From assembly GCF_004114995.1 (NCBI RefSeq), contig NZ_SDJP01000006.1, positions 1 through 64,000 of the forward strand: 64,000 nt of DNA, read 5' to 3'. A program made the translations under genes and the position numbers. The notes under the pieces were generated by a model, which saw only the letters and a list, made by a program, of their open reading frames with translations, was not told the DNA's origin and made no database searches. This document shows positions 37,612-46,248 of this stretch, in pieces. The stretch's first letter is position 1, and every line of letters begins with the position of its first letter. The DNA comes from Halorubrum amylolyticum. GTDB lineage: Archaea; Halobacteriota; Halobacteria; Halobacteriales; Haloferacaceae.

Positions 37612-38466
37612 TTACGCGCCCCCGTCGAACGCGGTCGGGTTGACCGCGCCGGGGCCCTCGCCCACGTCGTAGCCGCGCCGGATCGCGGGACCCATCCCGT
37701 CGACCGCGGCGGCGACCGCCTCGCGGAGCGGTTCGTCGCGCGCCAGCCGGGCCGTGATCGCGCTCGACAGCGCACAGCCCGAGCCGTGGGTCGCGTCGGT
37801 CGCGACGCGGGAGTTCTCGAACCGGAGCGCGGTCGGCGAACCGGAGCCGTCCGCTCCGTCGTCTCCTCCCTCGCTCCCGACAACGAGCGTGTCGGTCACG
37901 CGCTCCCCGTCGCCGAGGTGACCGCCCTTCACGAGCGCGGCGTCGGCGCCGGCCGCAACCAGCTCCCGGCCCGCGCGCTCGGCGTCTGCCGGCGTCTCGA
38001 CCGGCCCGTCGACCAGCACCTCGGCCTCGTCGGCGTTGGGCGTGACGAGCGTCGCCGCCTCGATCAGCCCCTCGTAGGCGGCCTCCGCCTCCGGGGACAG
38101 CAGGCGGTCGCCGCTCGCCGCGACCATCACCGGGTCGACGACGACCGGGGCCTCGACCGCCGCGACCAGTCCGGTCACGGTCTCGACCGTCTCGGCCGCC
38201 GCGAGCATCCCGGTCTTGACCGCGCCTACGTCGAAGTCGTCGACGACGGCGTCGTACTGGCTCGCGACGTGCGCCGGCGGCACCGCGTGCACGTCGCGGA
38301 CGCCACGGGTGTTCTGGGCGGTCGTCGCCGTCACGACCGCGGTGCCGAAGACGCCGTGCGCGGTCATCGACTTCAGGTCGGCCTGTATCCCCGCCCCGCC
38401 GCCGGCGTCGCTGCCGGCGATCGCGAGCGCGACGGGCGGCGAAACGGGGTCGCGTCCAGATGGCAT
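37612..38466 (-). CDS. thiD: Hydroxymethylpyrimidine/phosphomethylpyrimidine kinase ThiD
   Basis: A 284-residue kinase of the ribokinase fold that phosphorylates HMP and HMP-P for thiamine biosynthesis. Signature sequences: [64 protein letters not shown] and the anion hole [12 protein letters not shown]. Archaeal ThiD is often fused to a ThiN (TMP synthase) domain; here the protein ends after the kinase. A TATA-like TTTAAGATA lies about 27 nt before the ATG. No TPP riboswitch is visible upstream. Confidence 0.92.
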   Translation of the reverse strand: MPSGRDPVSPPVALAIAGSDAGGGAGIQADLKSMTAHGVFGTAVVTATTAQNTRGVRDVHAVPPAHVASQYDAVVDDFDVGAVKTGMLAAAETVETVTGLVAAVEAPVVVDPVMVAASGDRLLSPEAEAAYEGLIEAATLVTPNADEAEVLVDGPVETPADAERAGRELVAAGADAALVKGGHLGDGERVTDTLVVGSEGGDDGADGSGSPTALRFENSRVATDATHGSGCALSSAITARLARDEPLREAVAAAVDGMGPAIRRGYDVGEGPGAVNPTAFDGGA

Positions 38467-38551
38467 ATTCGGGTGGTATCACTCGGTTATCTTAAACCGT
38501 GGCGATCGCCGCCGCCGAACGGCCTTTGCCCCTCGCGGCCGAACCGGCGGT

Positions 38552-39226
38552 ATGTCGAACACCGACGCCGCGGACGCCGCGGATGCCGCGGACGAACCGG
38601 ATCGCGACGCGCCCGAGTCGATCACCGTCTACTCCGACTACGTCTGCCCGTTCTGCTACCTCGGCCGGCAGTCGCTCGCGCGGTATCAGGAGACGCGCGA
38701 GGAGCCGCTCGCGATCGACTGGCACCCGTTCGATCTCCGGGCGGGCCAGCGCGGGCCGGACGGCGAGATCGACGAGTCCGCGGACAACGGGAAAGACGAG
38801 GAGTACTACGAGCAGGCCCGTGAGAACGTCCGGCGGCTACAGGAGGAGTACGACGCCGAGATGGCCCAAGAGCTGCGGTCCGACGTGGACTCGCTCCCGG
38901 CGCAGATCGTCTCGGTGCACGTCCGGGAGACCGCGCCCGACTCGTGGCTCGCGTTCGACGAGGCGGTCTTCGCCGCGCTGTGGCAGGATGGCCGCGACAT
39001 CGGCGACCGCGAGGTGCTCGCCGACATCGCGGAGCGCGTGGAGGGGTTCGACCCCGCCGTCGTCGACGAGGCGCTCGGAGACGACGACCTCCGCGACCGC
39101 GTCACCGACCTGTTCACCGCGGCGCGGGAGCGCGGGGTCACCGGCGTCCCGACGTTCGCGTACGACGGCCACGCCGCCCGCGGCGCGGTGCCCCCGGAGC
39201 AGCTCGAACGGCTCGTCGAAGGGTAG
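38552..39226 (+). CDS. DsbA family oxidoreductase (FrnE/2-hydroxychromene-type)
   Basis: A 224-residue thioredoxin-fold protein. The active-site motif CPFC is in [15 protein letters not shown], and the cis-Pro loop is [17 protein letters not shown]. The helical insert and [10 protein letters not shown]-type end fit the FrnE/PolS branch, whose members act as cytosolic disulfide oxidoreductases or isomerases; no signal peptide is present. The N-terminus contains an [10 protein letters not shown] repeat from a GCGGACGCC-like DNA repeat. It is divergent from thiD with 85 nt between starts. Confidence 0.85.
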   Translation: MSNTDAADAADAADEPDRDAPESITVYSDYVCPFCYLGRQSLARYQETREEPLAIDWHPFDLRAGQRGPDGEIDESADNGKDEEYYEQARENVRRLQEEYDAEMAQELRSDVDSLPAQIVSVHVRETAPDSWLAFDEAVFAALWQDGRDIGDREVLADIAERVEGFDPAVVDEALGDDDLRDRVTDLFTAARERGVTGVPTFAYDGHAARGAVPPEQLERLVEG

Positions 39227-39254
39227 TCACCGCCGCTTTCGACTGAGAACCGGA

Positions 39255-40109
39255 CTACTCCTCGCCGTCGCCGCCGTCTTCCTCCCCGCCACCGCCTCCA
39301 GCTCTCCGCTCCCCCTCTTCGTCGACGAGCCGATACGACAGGGACACCGCGCCGAGCGCGAGTGCGATCCCGCCGATCACGTCGGTGAGCCAGTGGATTC
39401 CGAGGTACATCGTCGCGATCACCACGCTCGTCGCGAGCCACGCGGCGATCGGCGTCCACAGCGGGTACTCCCGCCGGGTCAGGACCGCGAACGTCCCGAC
39501 GGTCACCGACAGCGACGTGTGCAGCGAGGGGAAGACGTTCGCCGGCTCGTTCACTTCGCCGGTCAGCGCCATGAACTCCGGGTTGTGGGTGAAAAGCAGC
39601 GAGGTCACCATCTCGGGCATGACGTTGCGCGGCCCGTGCGCGAGCACGACCGTGTACAGCACGAGCCCGATCGCGTAGTTGAGGGCGTACGCGACGATGA
39701 GCCGCTTCACCGTCGTCGTCCGCGGCAGGGCCAGATACGCGAGGAACGGGAACGCGAGCAGGAACACGTACCCGTACACGTACACCGACGAGAAGTACAT
39801 CGTCAGCTGCGGGGAGCCGAGCGTCGCCTGCACCCACGCGACGAAGTTCCCCTCCAAGGCGTAGATAGCCCACGTCAGCCGCAGGCCGAACAGCCCGGAG
39901 ATCGTCTGGAGCGAGCTCCGCCCGACCGCGCTCGCCAGGAGCACCACCACCAGCGCGGCGAGGGGTCTCCGGATCTCCCACAGCCGGTCGCCCAGGTCGT
40001 TCCAGAGCGCGTACAGCCGCCGCGGGCGGATGATGGCGACGCTCGCAGCGAGCAGCGCCGACCCAACCCACAGCACGAGCGAACTCACGACCGACAGAAG
40101 CGGATTCAT
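39255..40109 (-). CDS. PAP2-family membrane phosphatase
   Basis: A 284-residue membrane protein with about six helices. The phosphatase motifs are NVFPSLHTSLSVTVGTF (C2, with the catalytic His) and YLGIHWLTDVIGGIALALG (C3); the extracytoplasmic loop carries the N-terminal motif KRLIVAYALNY rather than a classical KxxxxxxRP. This places it with PAP2_3/inositol phosphotransferase-like members that act on lipid phosphates, possibly in glycolipid or glycan-carrier metabolism. The C-terminus is a Gly/Glu-rich tail. Its ATG overlaps the stop of the solute-binding protein gene by four bases, an unusual pairing. Confidence 0.83.
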   Translation of the reverse strand: MNPLLSVVSSLVLWVGSALLAASVAIIRPRRLYALWNDLGDRLWEIRRPLAALVVVLLASAVGRSSLQTISGLFGLRLTWAIYALEGNFVAWVQATLGSPQLTMYFSSVYVYGYVFLLAFPFLAYLALPRTTTVKRLIVAYALNYAIGLVLYTVVLAHGPRNVMPEMVTSLLFTHNPEFMALTGEVNEPANVFPSLHTSLSVTVGTFAVLTRREYPLWTPIAAWLATSVVIATMYLGIHWLTDVIGGIALALGAVSLSYRLVDEEGERRAGGGGGEEDGGDGEE

Positions 40110-42106
40110 GTGCTCGGCGCGAGCAGCCGCCCCTCCTCGTCGAACCGGTACCCGGCCTCGCGGAGCCGGTCACGGGCCGTCTCGGCGTCGAGCGAGCCGG
40201 ACTCGCCGATGAACGGGTGGACGGGATCGGTCTCTCGGTCCTCCCACCGGAGGTCCGAGGGCACCCACTCCGGAGTGGCGGCGAGCGGCGAGGCGGCGGG
40301 CTCGGCGTACCCGTCGAACGCGACGTCGACGAGGGTCTGTTTGTCGATCAACGACGCGAGCACCCCGCGGAACCGCGGGTTCGACAGCGGCGCCCGCCGG
40401 GTGTTGTATCCAACGTGATAGAACCCGCCGGACCGACCCGCGACGAGCCGCGCGTCGGCCTCGCGCCCGATCCGCGGGACGGCATCCGGGCCGAGGTTCG
40501 AAACGGTCGCGTCAGCGAACCCGTCGCCGACCGCCTGCACCGCGGCGATGTCAGACCCCATCACCTCGATCTCCAGCCGGTCGAACGCCGGCTTCCCGCG
40601 GAATCGCTCGGGGATCTCCGCCAGCGGGTCCGTCTCGTCGCCGCCCTGCCCGTCGTCCGTGCCGTCGGCCGACCCGTCTTCGCCGTCCGCCTCGCGCACG
40701 AGGAAGTGGTCCGGGTTGCGCTCGAAGGCGACCGACTCCTCGGGGGCGGCCTCGACGAAGCGCACCGGGCCGCTCCCGATCGGATTCTCGTTGTTCGTCA
40801 CCACGGCCTCGGTCGTCTCCGCGTCGAACTCGAACCCGGCGATCGTCGCCACCCCGGTCCGCTCCTCCCAGACGTGCTTCGGGAGGATCGGGACCTGGAG
40901 GGCGCGCACGCCGACCGCGTCGTTGACGCCGTCGAGCGTCAGCCGAACCGTCATCTCGTCGACGGCGGTTGCCGACTCGACGGCCGAGACGCGGCCGCGG
41001 AACGTCGGCGTCGGCACCGACGACTCGGTCGTTCCCATCGAGGTGTCCCGGAGGAACTCGTAGGTGAACACGACGTCGTCGGCCGTCACCGGCTCCCCGT
41101 CGTGCCAGTTGGCCTCTCGAAGCGACACCTCGATCACCGACTCGCCGACCCGGTCCCAGCGGGCGGCGAGCCACGGGATCACCTCCCCGTCGTCGATCAG
41201 CGCGAGCCGGTCGTACAGCAGGGAGGTGAAGGTGCCGTAGCGCCGGTACTCGGCGGCGATCGGGTTCCAGTTCTGCGTGATGCGCTCGTCGGTCGTCACG
41301 AGCCGGAGGGTGTCGGCGTCGTCCGCGTCGTCGCCGTCCGTGAGCGGGTTGTCGTCGATCAGCCCCCCGTCGGTCTCGTTGCCGGCGGTCCCGTCGGCGG
41401 CGGTCTCGTTGCCGTCGGCGGTCTCGTTCCCCCCGTCGTCGATCGTTTCGCTCCCGGACCCGCCTCCGTCTGTGCCTCCGTCCGCGCCGTCGACGCGCTC
41501 CAGCCCGAGCAGCCCTCCCACCGAGAGCGGCTGGCGGTTCGTCCAGTTCTCGAAGCGGTCCTCGCGGACCGCGGTGAGTGGGTCGGGAAACGCGACGACG
41601 GTGAACGGCTGTAGCTCGCAGAGGGTCCGCTGAAGGTCCGCAACGACTTCGCGCCGCTCGCCCCCGTCGGCCCGCCGCTGGCTCGCGAGCAGTTCGTCGA
41701 CGCCGTTGACGTCGGTGAGACCGAACGGGTTCTGCCACCCCGACTCCGCGGCGAACCGGGAGTGGATGTACCCGTACATCGCGTCGGGGTCGAACGGCTC
41801 CGCCTCCCGGAACTGTCCGACGTACACGTCGAAGTTGTGGTTGATGAGTACCTTCCGCCGGAGGTCGGTGTGTCCGAGCGTGTTGATCCGGGCGTCGACG
41901 CCCACCGCGTTCAGGTTCTTCGCGAGGTGTCTGGCGATCCGGATCGCGTTGGGGTCGCTGTCGGCGGGCGGGGCGTTGATCTCTACGGTTAGCTGCGAGG
42001 ACCGATCGCGCCCCGCGATGTTCCGCGTGCGGCCGAGACAGCCGGCGCTCAGGGCTGCGATCCCCGTTCCGGCGAGCAGCTCTCGCCGACCGATCTGCCG
42101 CGTCAT
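40106..42106 (-). CDS. Family 5 solute-binding lipoprotein with circularly permuted lobes
   Basis: A 666-residue exported lipoprotein of the dipeptide/oligopeptide-binding class (SBP_bac_5). The N-terminus has a Tat motif (IGRRELLAG) and lipobox Cys (SAGC, residue 23). The domain order is unusual. Residues about 35-205 (IARHLAKNLNAVGVDARINT, then FDPDAMYGYIH, NGVDELLASQRR) are what normally forms the C-terminal part of this family. A linker with three Asn-Glu-Thr sequons (about 208-257) follows. Residues 264-666 (LRLVTTDERITQNWNPIAAE, EPVTADDVVFTYEFL, NPIGSGPVRF, FERNPDHFL, FRGVLASLIDKQTLVDVAFD) are the normal N-terminal part, ending AETARDRLREAGYRF, where ordinary family members continue into the segment found here at the N-terminus. 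No permease or ATPase gene is adjacent. The start at 42106 is set by the Tat signal. Confidence 0.85.
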   Translation of the reverse strand: MTRQIGRRELLAGTGIAALSAGCLGRTRNIAGRDRSSQLTVEINAPPADSDPNAIRIARHLAKNLNAVGVDARINTLGHTDLRRKVLINHNFDVYVGQFREAEPFDPDAMYGYIHSRFAAESGWQNPFGLTDVNGVDELLASQRRADGGERREVVADLQRTLCELQPFTVVAFPDPLTAVREDRFENWTNRQPLSVGGLLGLERVDGADGGTDGGGSGSETIDDGGNETADGNETAADGTAGNETDGGLIDDNPLTDGDDADDADTLRLVTTDERITQNWNPIAAEYRRYGTFTSLLYDRLALIDDGEVIPWLAARWDRVGESVIEVSLREANWHDGEPVTADDVVFTYEFLRDTSMGTTESSVPTPTFRGRVSAVESATAVDEMTVRLTLDGVNDAVGVRALQVPILPKHVWEERTGVATIAGFEFDAETTEAVVTNNENPIGSGPVRFVEAAPEESVAFERNPDHFLVREADGEDGSADGTDDGQGGDETDPLAEIPERFRGKPAFDRLEIEVMGSDIAAVQAVGDGFADATVSNLGPDAVPRIGREADARLVAGRSGGFYHVGYNTRRAPLSNPRFRGVLASLIDKQTLVDVAFDGYAEPAASPLAATPEWVPSDLRWEDRETDPVHPFIGESGSLDAETARDRLREAGYRFDEEGRLLAPST

Positions 42107-42225
42107 GCGTTCGTCGACTGTTTCGCCCCTCGCGTATATCTCTTCTGTGGTGTCGCCGCCGGATCGAACCGCCAGTACGTCCGTCACTCCGCCAGAGACG
42201 ACCGCGAGAGCCCTCAAGCCTCCGT

Positions 42226-43440
42226 TCAGATCACGTCGGCGAGCGGCAGCGCCAGCCCGATCGCCCACCCCGCCAGCCCCGCCGCGAGCACCGGGCGATC
42301 CGCGGCGGCGCGCCCCGTCGCGGCGACGCCGAGCGCGGCGAGCAGGGCGACCCGGTGGACGAGGAGGTCGGGCGGCACCGCCACGCCGAGCGCGGCGAAG
42401 TCGATCACGAACCCCGCGCCGAGCCCGACGACGACGCCGAGAAGCGCCGCGCTCGGCTCCGACTCGGGCGTCCGAGCCACGACGAGCGCCGGAATCCCGA
42501 CCGCGATGACGAGGTACAGCGGGGCGGCGATGAGCTTCGGTCCGGCCCCGGGGTACGCGGTCTCCAACGCGACCCCCGCCACCCGGACGCCGACGATGAC
42601 GGCCGCGAGCGCGGCGCCGAGGACCGCGGCGTCGGCGTGTCGAACCGCCTCTCGCCGCGTCCGCTGCGCGAGTTCGACCGCCGCGGCCCGGGTCCGGCGT
42701 CGGAGCAGCGCGCCCCCTAGGGCCGCCAGCGACGCCAGTTCGATCACCGAGACCCAGCCGTCGCTCCAGCCGCCCTCGATACCGCGGTACTCGCGGCTGA
42801 CCTCGGCGTCGACCGCGCCGTGGATGAACTCGTCTTCGAGCCGCACCGACGGGTCGTCGATGCCCGGCACCGTGTGGCGGAGCCGGAACCAGTCGTAGTA
42901 TTCCTCGTGTGCCTGCACCGCGGTGTAGGCGCCGTCCGGCGACTCGTACGCCCGGAGGTGGTCGCGCACGCCGAGGTACGCCCCGTCGTGGAGCTCGAAC
43001 GTCTCCTCCAGCCAGACGCCGCCGTCCGGTCCCTCCACGTAGCTGTAGCGGTCGGAGCTGTGCGCGTCCGCCCAGTCGCGCTCGACGAGCGCTTCCACCT
43101 GCTCGACGTCGGCGGTCGCCGCCGCCTCGGCCGCCTCGGTCTCCTCCCAGTCGGCCCCCGACCGCCCCTCGATCGCCCGCCGCGTCGTCTCCGCGTCGGC
43201 GTCGAAGAGGACGTTGATCGCGAGCGTCCGGCCCTCGACCGAGGTGCTCCGGCTCGTGTACGGCCAGAGCCGGTAGTCGCCGTCGACCGCGATGAGCGAC
43301 GCCTCGTCCACCGCCGCGGGCGCCGGCTCGTCGACGGTCGGCGGCGGCGCCTCGTCGCCCGCGCCGGCGAAGAAGCCGGAGGCCGCGAGCCCGACGCCGA
43401 CCGCGACGAGGAGCGCGACGACGACCGTCGTCCGTCTCAT
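42226..43440 (-). CDS. Membrane protein of unknown function
   Basis: A 404-residue protein not recognised. It has an N-terminal signal anchor (TTVVVALLVAVGVGLAAS), an extracytoplasmic domain of about 200 residues rich in Glu/Asp with DGDYRLWPYTSRSTSVEGR and EEYYDWFRLRHTVPG, and then about six hydrophobic segments from SVIELASLAALGGALL to the end (GLAGWAIGLALPLADVI). The soluble part looks like a sensor or processing domain attached to a membrane bundle. It lies 119 nt upstream of the permuted solute-binding protein on the same strand, so the two may share a transcript, but no functional link can be shown. Confidence 0.7.
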   Translation of the reverse strand: MRRTTVVVALLVAVGVGLAASGFFAGAGDEAPPPTVDEPAPAAVDEASLIAVDGDYRLWPYTSRSTSVEGRTLAINVLFDADAETTRRAIEGRSGADWEETEAAEAAATADVEQVEALVERDWADAHSSDRYSYVEGPDGGVWLEETFELHDGAYLGVRDHLRAYESPDGAYTAVQAHEEYYDWFRLRHTVPGIDDPSVRLEDEFIHGAVDAEVSREYRGIEGGWSDGWVSVIELASLAALGGALLRRRTRAAAVELAQRTRREAVRHADAAVLGAALAAVIVGVRVAGVALETAYPGAGPKLIAAPLYLVIAVGIPALVVARTPESEPSAALLGVVVGLGAGFVIDFAALGVAVPPDLLVHRVALLAALGVAATGRAAADRPVLAAGLAGWAIGLALPLADVI

Positions 43441-43527
43441 GCGTCGTGTGAGGACGCCGGGAGAGAAACCGCTTTGGGTGTTTCTCGCGACCCCTTCCGC
43501 GTCTCCTCACCCACCAATCCTCCCCGC

Positions 43528-43830
43528 TTACCAGGTCTCGACGAACCCCTCCCGCACGTCCTCCGCGCACCCCTCGCAGTCGGGGTGGCCGCCCTCGAAA
43601 CACGACGGCCGCCCCTCTTCGTCGACGGGGACCGTCCGACGCTCCGCGTGCCGACGACAGACGATCCGGGCGCGCCCGTCGTCGTCGGTCGGGAGGTCGT
43701 ACCGCTTCGCCCCCGCGCCGTCGCCCGCCGGGTCGTCCTTCGCCTCGGAGTACGCCCGCTTTGCCTCCTCGAACTGCTCGCCCGCCTTGCGGAGCTGCTG
43801 GCGGATGACGCGTTCGAGTCGGTCGTCCAT
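43528..43830 (-). CDS. Small Cys/His haloarchaeal protein (DUF7091-like)
   Basis: A 100-residue soluble protein. The N-terminal half is a charged helix (ERVIRQQLRKAGEQFEEAKR). The C-terminal half holds ARIVCRRHAERRTVPVDEEG and RPSCFEGGHPDCEGCAED, with four cysteines and several histidines that could bind zinc. The family is found in haloarchaea with no known function; the DUF7091 name is from memory. A TATA-like CTATATCC about 24 nt upstream of the ATG suggests leaderless expression. Confidence 0.7.
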   Translation of the reverse strand: MDDRLERVIRQQLRKAGEQFEEAKRAYSEAKDDPAGDGAGAKRYDLPTDDDGRARIVCRRHAERRTVPVDEEGRPSCFEGGHPDCEGCAEDVREGFVETW

Positions 43831-44050
43831 AGAGGCCGTACCGGCGCGTCGGATATAGGTCCGTTGGCGATAGTGTCGCGCGTGGACACTTCGCGTGGTA
43901 CGGTTCCACTCGAAACGGCGCCCGCGCGTGGCTGACGGGCGTCAGACGCCACCCCGATCGATTGCGTCCGTGGATCTGCCGAGAGCTGAGAAAAACGCGG
44001 TTCGAGGCGCCAGAGTGGCTAATTCGTCCACTTTCACCGTGGTTGCGGGA
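43831..44050. other. Gap without genes upstream of rpa3
   Basis: No coding region, RNA gene or strong repeat is seen between the small Cys/His gene and the rpa3 promoter, apart from the minus-strand TATA-like box at 43851-43858. Confidence 0.4.
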
Positions 44051-44060
44051 TTTTTAATAC
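44051..44060 (+). promoter_or_regulatory. TATA box of rpa3-rpap3
   Basis: TTTTTAATAC lies 65 nt before the rpa3 ATG, predicting a start near 44082 and a leader of about 39 nt. The leader contains GGAGGCGGAG (44104-44113), a possible ribosome-binding site 8 nt before the ATG, unlike most leaderless genes here. Confidence 0.5.
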
Positions 44061-44120
44061 CGTGAGGAACCAACCGTCGTACGCCTCCCATTGAAACACG
44101 ACCGGAGGCGGAGACACCCC

Positions 44121-45047
44121 ATGAGCGAACTGCGACAGGAAGCGGAAGCGATGGCGGAACAGTTCTCGGACCACCTAGACGTGGATACCGACGAAATCGA
44201 GGAGCGACTGGAGAACCTCGTCAACGAGTACCGCGTCCCCCTCGACGAGGCGCGCCGGAGCGTCACCAACAGCTACCTCGAAGACGCCGGGATGGAGCGC
44301 GACGAGCTCGGCCGCGGCGGCAGCGAGTCCGTGCTCGTCGACGAGATCGACGAGGACGAGCAGTGGGTCGACCTGCGCGTGGAACTGGTCGACCTGTGGG
44401 AGCCCCGCAGCGACTCGATCTCGCAGGTCGGGCTCTTCGGCGACGAGTCGGGCACGATCAAGTTCGTCGCCTTCGAGACCTCCGACCTCCCCGAACTGGA
44501 GGAGGGACAGGCGTACGAACTCTCCAACGTCGTCACCGACGAGTACGAGGGGAGCTACTCGGTGAAGCTCAACCGGACCACCGGTATCACCGAAATCGAC
44601 GAGGAGATCGAGGTCGGCGACAACGCCGACACCGTCGAGGGCGCCCTCGTCGACATCCAGTCCGGCTCCGGGCTGATCAAGCGCTGCCCAGAGGACGACT
44701 GCACGCGCGTCCTCCAGAACGGGCGGTGTTCCGAGCACGGACAGGTCGAGGGCGAGTTCGACCTCCGGATCAAGGGCGTCCTCGACGACGGCGAGACCGT
44801 CACCGAGGTCATCTTCGACCGCGAGGCCACCGAGGAACTCACCGGGATGGGCTTGGAGGAGGCCAAGGACATGGCGATGGACGCGCTCGACACCACCGTC
44901 GTCGCCGAGGAGATGGGCGACGACGTGCTCGGGCGGTACTACCGCGTCACCGGCCCCACCTTCGGCCGGTACGTCCTGGTCGACGAGATGGAAGACCCCG
45001 GTGCCGTCGACGTTGAAAGCGCGCTGATCGAAGCGAGGTCGATCTAA
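44121..45047 (+). CDS. rpa3: Replication protein A, Rpa3-type
   Basis: A 308-residue ssDNA-binding protein used in replication and repair. It has an N-terminal helical region (SELRQEAEAMAEQFSDHLDV), an OB fold (WVDLRVELVDLWEPRSDSIS, then DESGTIKFVAFETSDLPELE) and a second domain containing a zinc finger, IKRCPEDDCTRVLQNGRCSE followed by His. The length and layout match Haloferax Rpa3 (about 311 residues, from memory). The gene stops immediately before the ATG of its partner gene, and the two products are known in Haloferax to act as a complex. Confidence 0.92.
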   Translation: MSELRQEAEAMAEQFSDHLDVDTDEIEERLENLVNEYRVPLDEARRSVTNSYLEDAGMERDELGRGGSESVLVDEIDEDEQWVDLRVELVDLWEPRSDSISQVGLFGDESGTIKFVAFETSDLPELEEGQAYELSNVVTDEYEGSYSVKLNRTTGITEIDEEIEVGDNADTVEGALVDIQSGSGLIKRCPEDDCTRVLQNGRCSEHGQVEGEFDLRIKGVLDDGETVTEVIFDREATEELTGMGLEEAKDMAMDALDTTVVAEEMGDDVLGRYYRVTGPTFGRYVLVDEMEDPGAVDVESALIEARSI

Positions 45048-45740
45048 ATGAGTCAATCCGCACCCACCCGAGAGGTCGCCCGGCGCGTGTTCGCGAGCGA
45101 GTTCAACGACGCCGGCTACACGTTCACCGAGTCCGACGACGAGCGCGCCCCCGTCTACGCGCTGTTGCCGACGGGCGAGTCATCGAACCGCGTGTTCTTC
45201 GTCGGCACCCTCACGGAGAAGGAGGACGTGGGCGAGGACGCCGAGTACTGGCGCGGCCGCATCGTCGACCCGACGGGCACGTTCTTCGTGTACGCCGGCC
45301 AGTACCAGCCCGAGGCCGCCTCCAAACTCCGCGATCTGGAACCGCCCGCCTACGTCGCAGTCGTGGGGAAGCCCCGGACGTACGAGACCGACGACGGCAC
45401 CGTCCGGGTCTCGGTCCGCCCCGAGTCGATCACCGAGGTCGACGTCGACACCCGCGACCGCTGGGTCGCCGAGACGGCCACGCGAACGATCGAGCGCGTC
45501 GCCGCGTTCGACGACGAGGGGAACGAGTACGCGCGGATGGCCCGCGAGGAGTACGACCTCGACCCCGAGACGTACAAGGCCGCCGCGCTGTCGGCCCTCG
45601 AAGACCTCGACGAGGGTGACGGCGACGAACTCGCGGGCGACGGCGACGAGTTCGCCGACGGCGGGTCCGCGAACGACGGGTCCGCGGGCGGCGACGCCGC
45701 CTCCGACGGGACGGAGCCGACCGGCGCGCCGGAGCCCTGA
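45048..45740 (+). CDS. rpap3: RPA-associated protein Rpap3
   Basis: A 230-residue partner of Rpa3 (COG3390 family) with an OB-like core: RRVFASEFNDAGYTFTESDD, RVFFVGTLTEKEDVGED, EYWRGRIVDPTGTFFVYAGQ and AYVAVVGKPRTYETDDGTVR. The C-terminal 40 residues are an Asp/Gly/Ser-rich tail (DELAGDGDEFADGGSANDGS). It follows rpa3 with no spacer, so expression is matched one to one. In Haloferax, rpa3 and rpap3 are co-purified and deletable together. Confidence 0.92.
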   Translation: MSQSAPTREVARRVFASEFNDAGYTFTESDDERAPVYALLPTGESSNRVFFVGTLTEKEDVGEDAEYWRGRIVDPTGTFFVYAGQYQPEAASKLRDLEPPAYVAVVGKPRTYETDDGTVRVSVRPESITEVDVDTRDRWVAETATRTIERVAAFDDEGNEYARMAREEYDLDPETYKAAALSALEDLDEGDGDELAGDGDEFADGGSANDGSAGGDAASDGTEPTGAPEP

Positions 45741-45810
45741 CGCGATCGGCGCGCCCTGGCTCCGTTTCGATCCCCGAGACGAGTCTCGATCTTGCGACCG
45801 TCTGACAAAC

Positions 45811-45820
45811 GCTTAAGTAG
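45811..45820 (+). promoter_or_regulatory. TATA-like box of the ribbon-helix-helix gene
   Basis: GCTTAAGTAG is centred about 29 nt upstream of the ATG at 45844, the spacing of a leaderless transcript. Confidence 0.45.
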
Positions 45821-45843
45821 TCGGCGCGCCGATCGGTCCGATA

Positions 45844-46248
45844 ATGGGCAACAAGAACAAGACGATCTCGTTCCGCGTCAACGAGGACGCGTTCGAGACC
45901 CTCCGCGACATCGCCGAGGAGCGAGACATCTCGCTGTCGGCCGTCTTCCGGGACTACGTGGATACGCTCGTTGCCCACGACGGACAGGTCCGGGTCGTCC
46001 CGGAGGCGGAGCTCGACAGCATGGGCGAGAGCAGGGAGTCGTTCCCCCCGAAGATCGAGGTCCCGAAGAGCTTCGTGCGCGAGCACGAGCGGCTGGAGCT
46101 CGAGGCCGACCACCTCCGCGAGCAGCTGGAGGAGCACAAACGCTACGTCAACTACCTCCGCGAGCAGTTGGAGGACGGCGACGAAGAGGTGATCCAGCTC
46201 GAGGACCTCGACGGCGAGCCCGACGAGCCTTCCTTCCGGCTCGGGTAG
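45844..46248 (+). CDS. Ribbon-helix-helix DNA-binding protein with coiled-coil tail
   Basis: A 134-residue predicted transcription regulator. The N-terminal 45 residues are a CopG/MetJ-type ribbon-helix-helix (KTISFRVNEDAFETLRDIAE, then RDISLSAVFRDYVDTLV). A linker leads to an amphipathic helix, EHERLELEADHLREQLEEHK and the following YVNYLREQLEDGDEE, with heptads suitable for a dimer or tetramer coiled coil. The overall shape recalls the larger haloarchaeal RHH regulators; I cannot assign a target. It stands alone between rpap3 and the dehydrogenase operon. Confidence 0.8.
   Translation: MGNKNKTISFRVNEDAFETLRDIAEERDISLSAVFRDYVDTLVAHDGQVRVVPEAELDSMGESRESFPPKIEVPKSFVREHERLELEADHLREQLEEHKRYVNYLREQLEDGDEEVIQLEDLDGEPDEPSFRLG

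Noticed and set aside
35633-38482. A 949-codon minus-strand frame spanning mutS, the ZIP gene and thiD
   Set aside because: It crosses three genes with clear motifs in other frames and has no domain of its own.
38310-38500. TPP riboswitch upstream of thiD
   Set aside because: The THI-element core (CTGAGA and ACCTGATCTGG-like boxes) is not seen upstream of the thiD ATG; a simple TATA box is.
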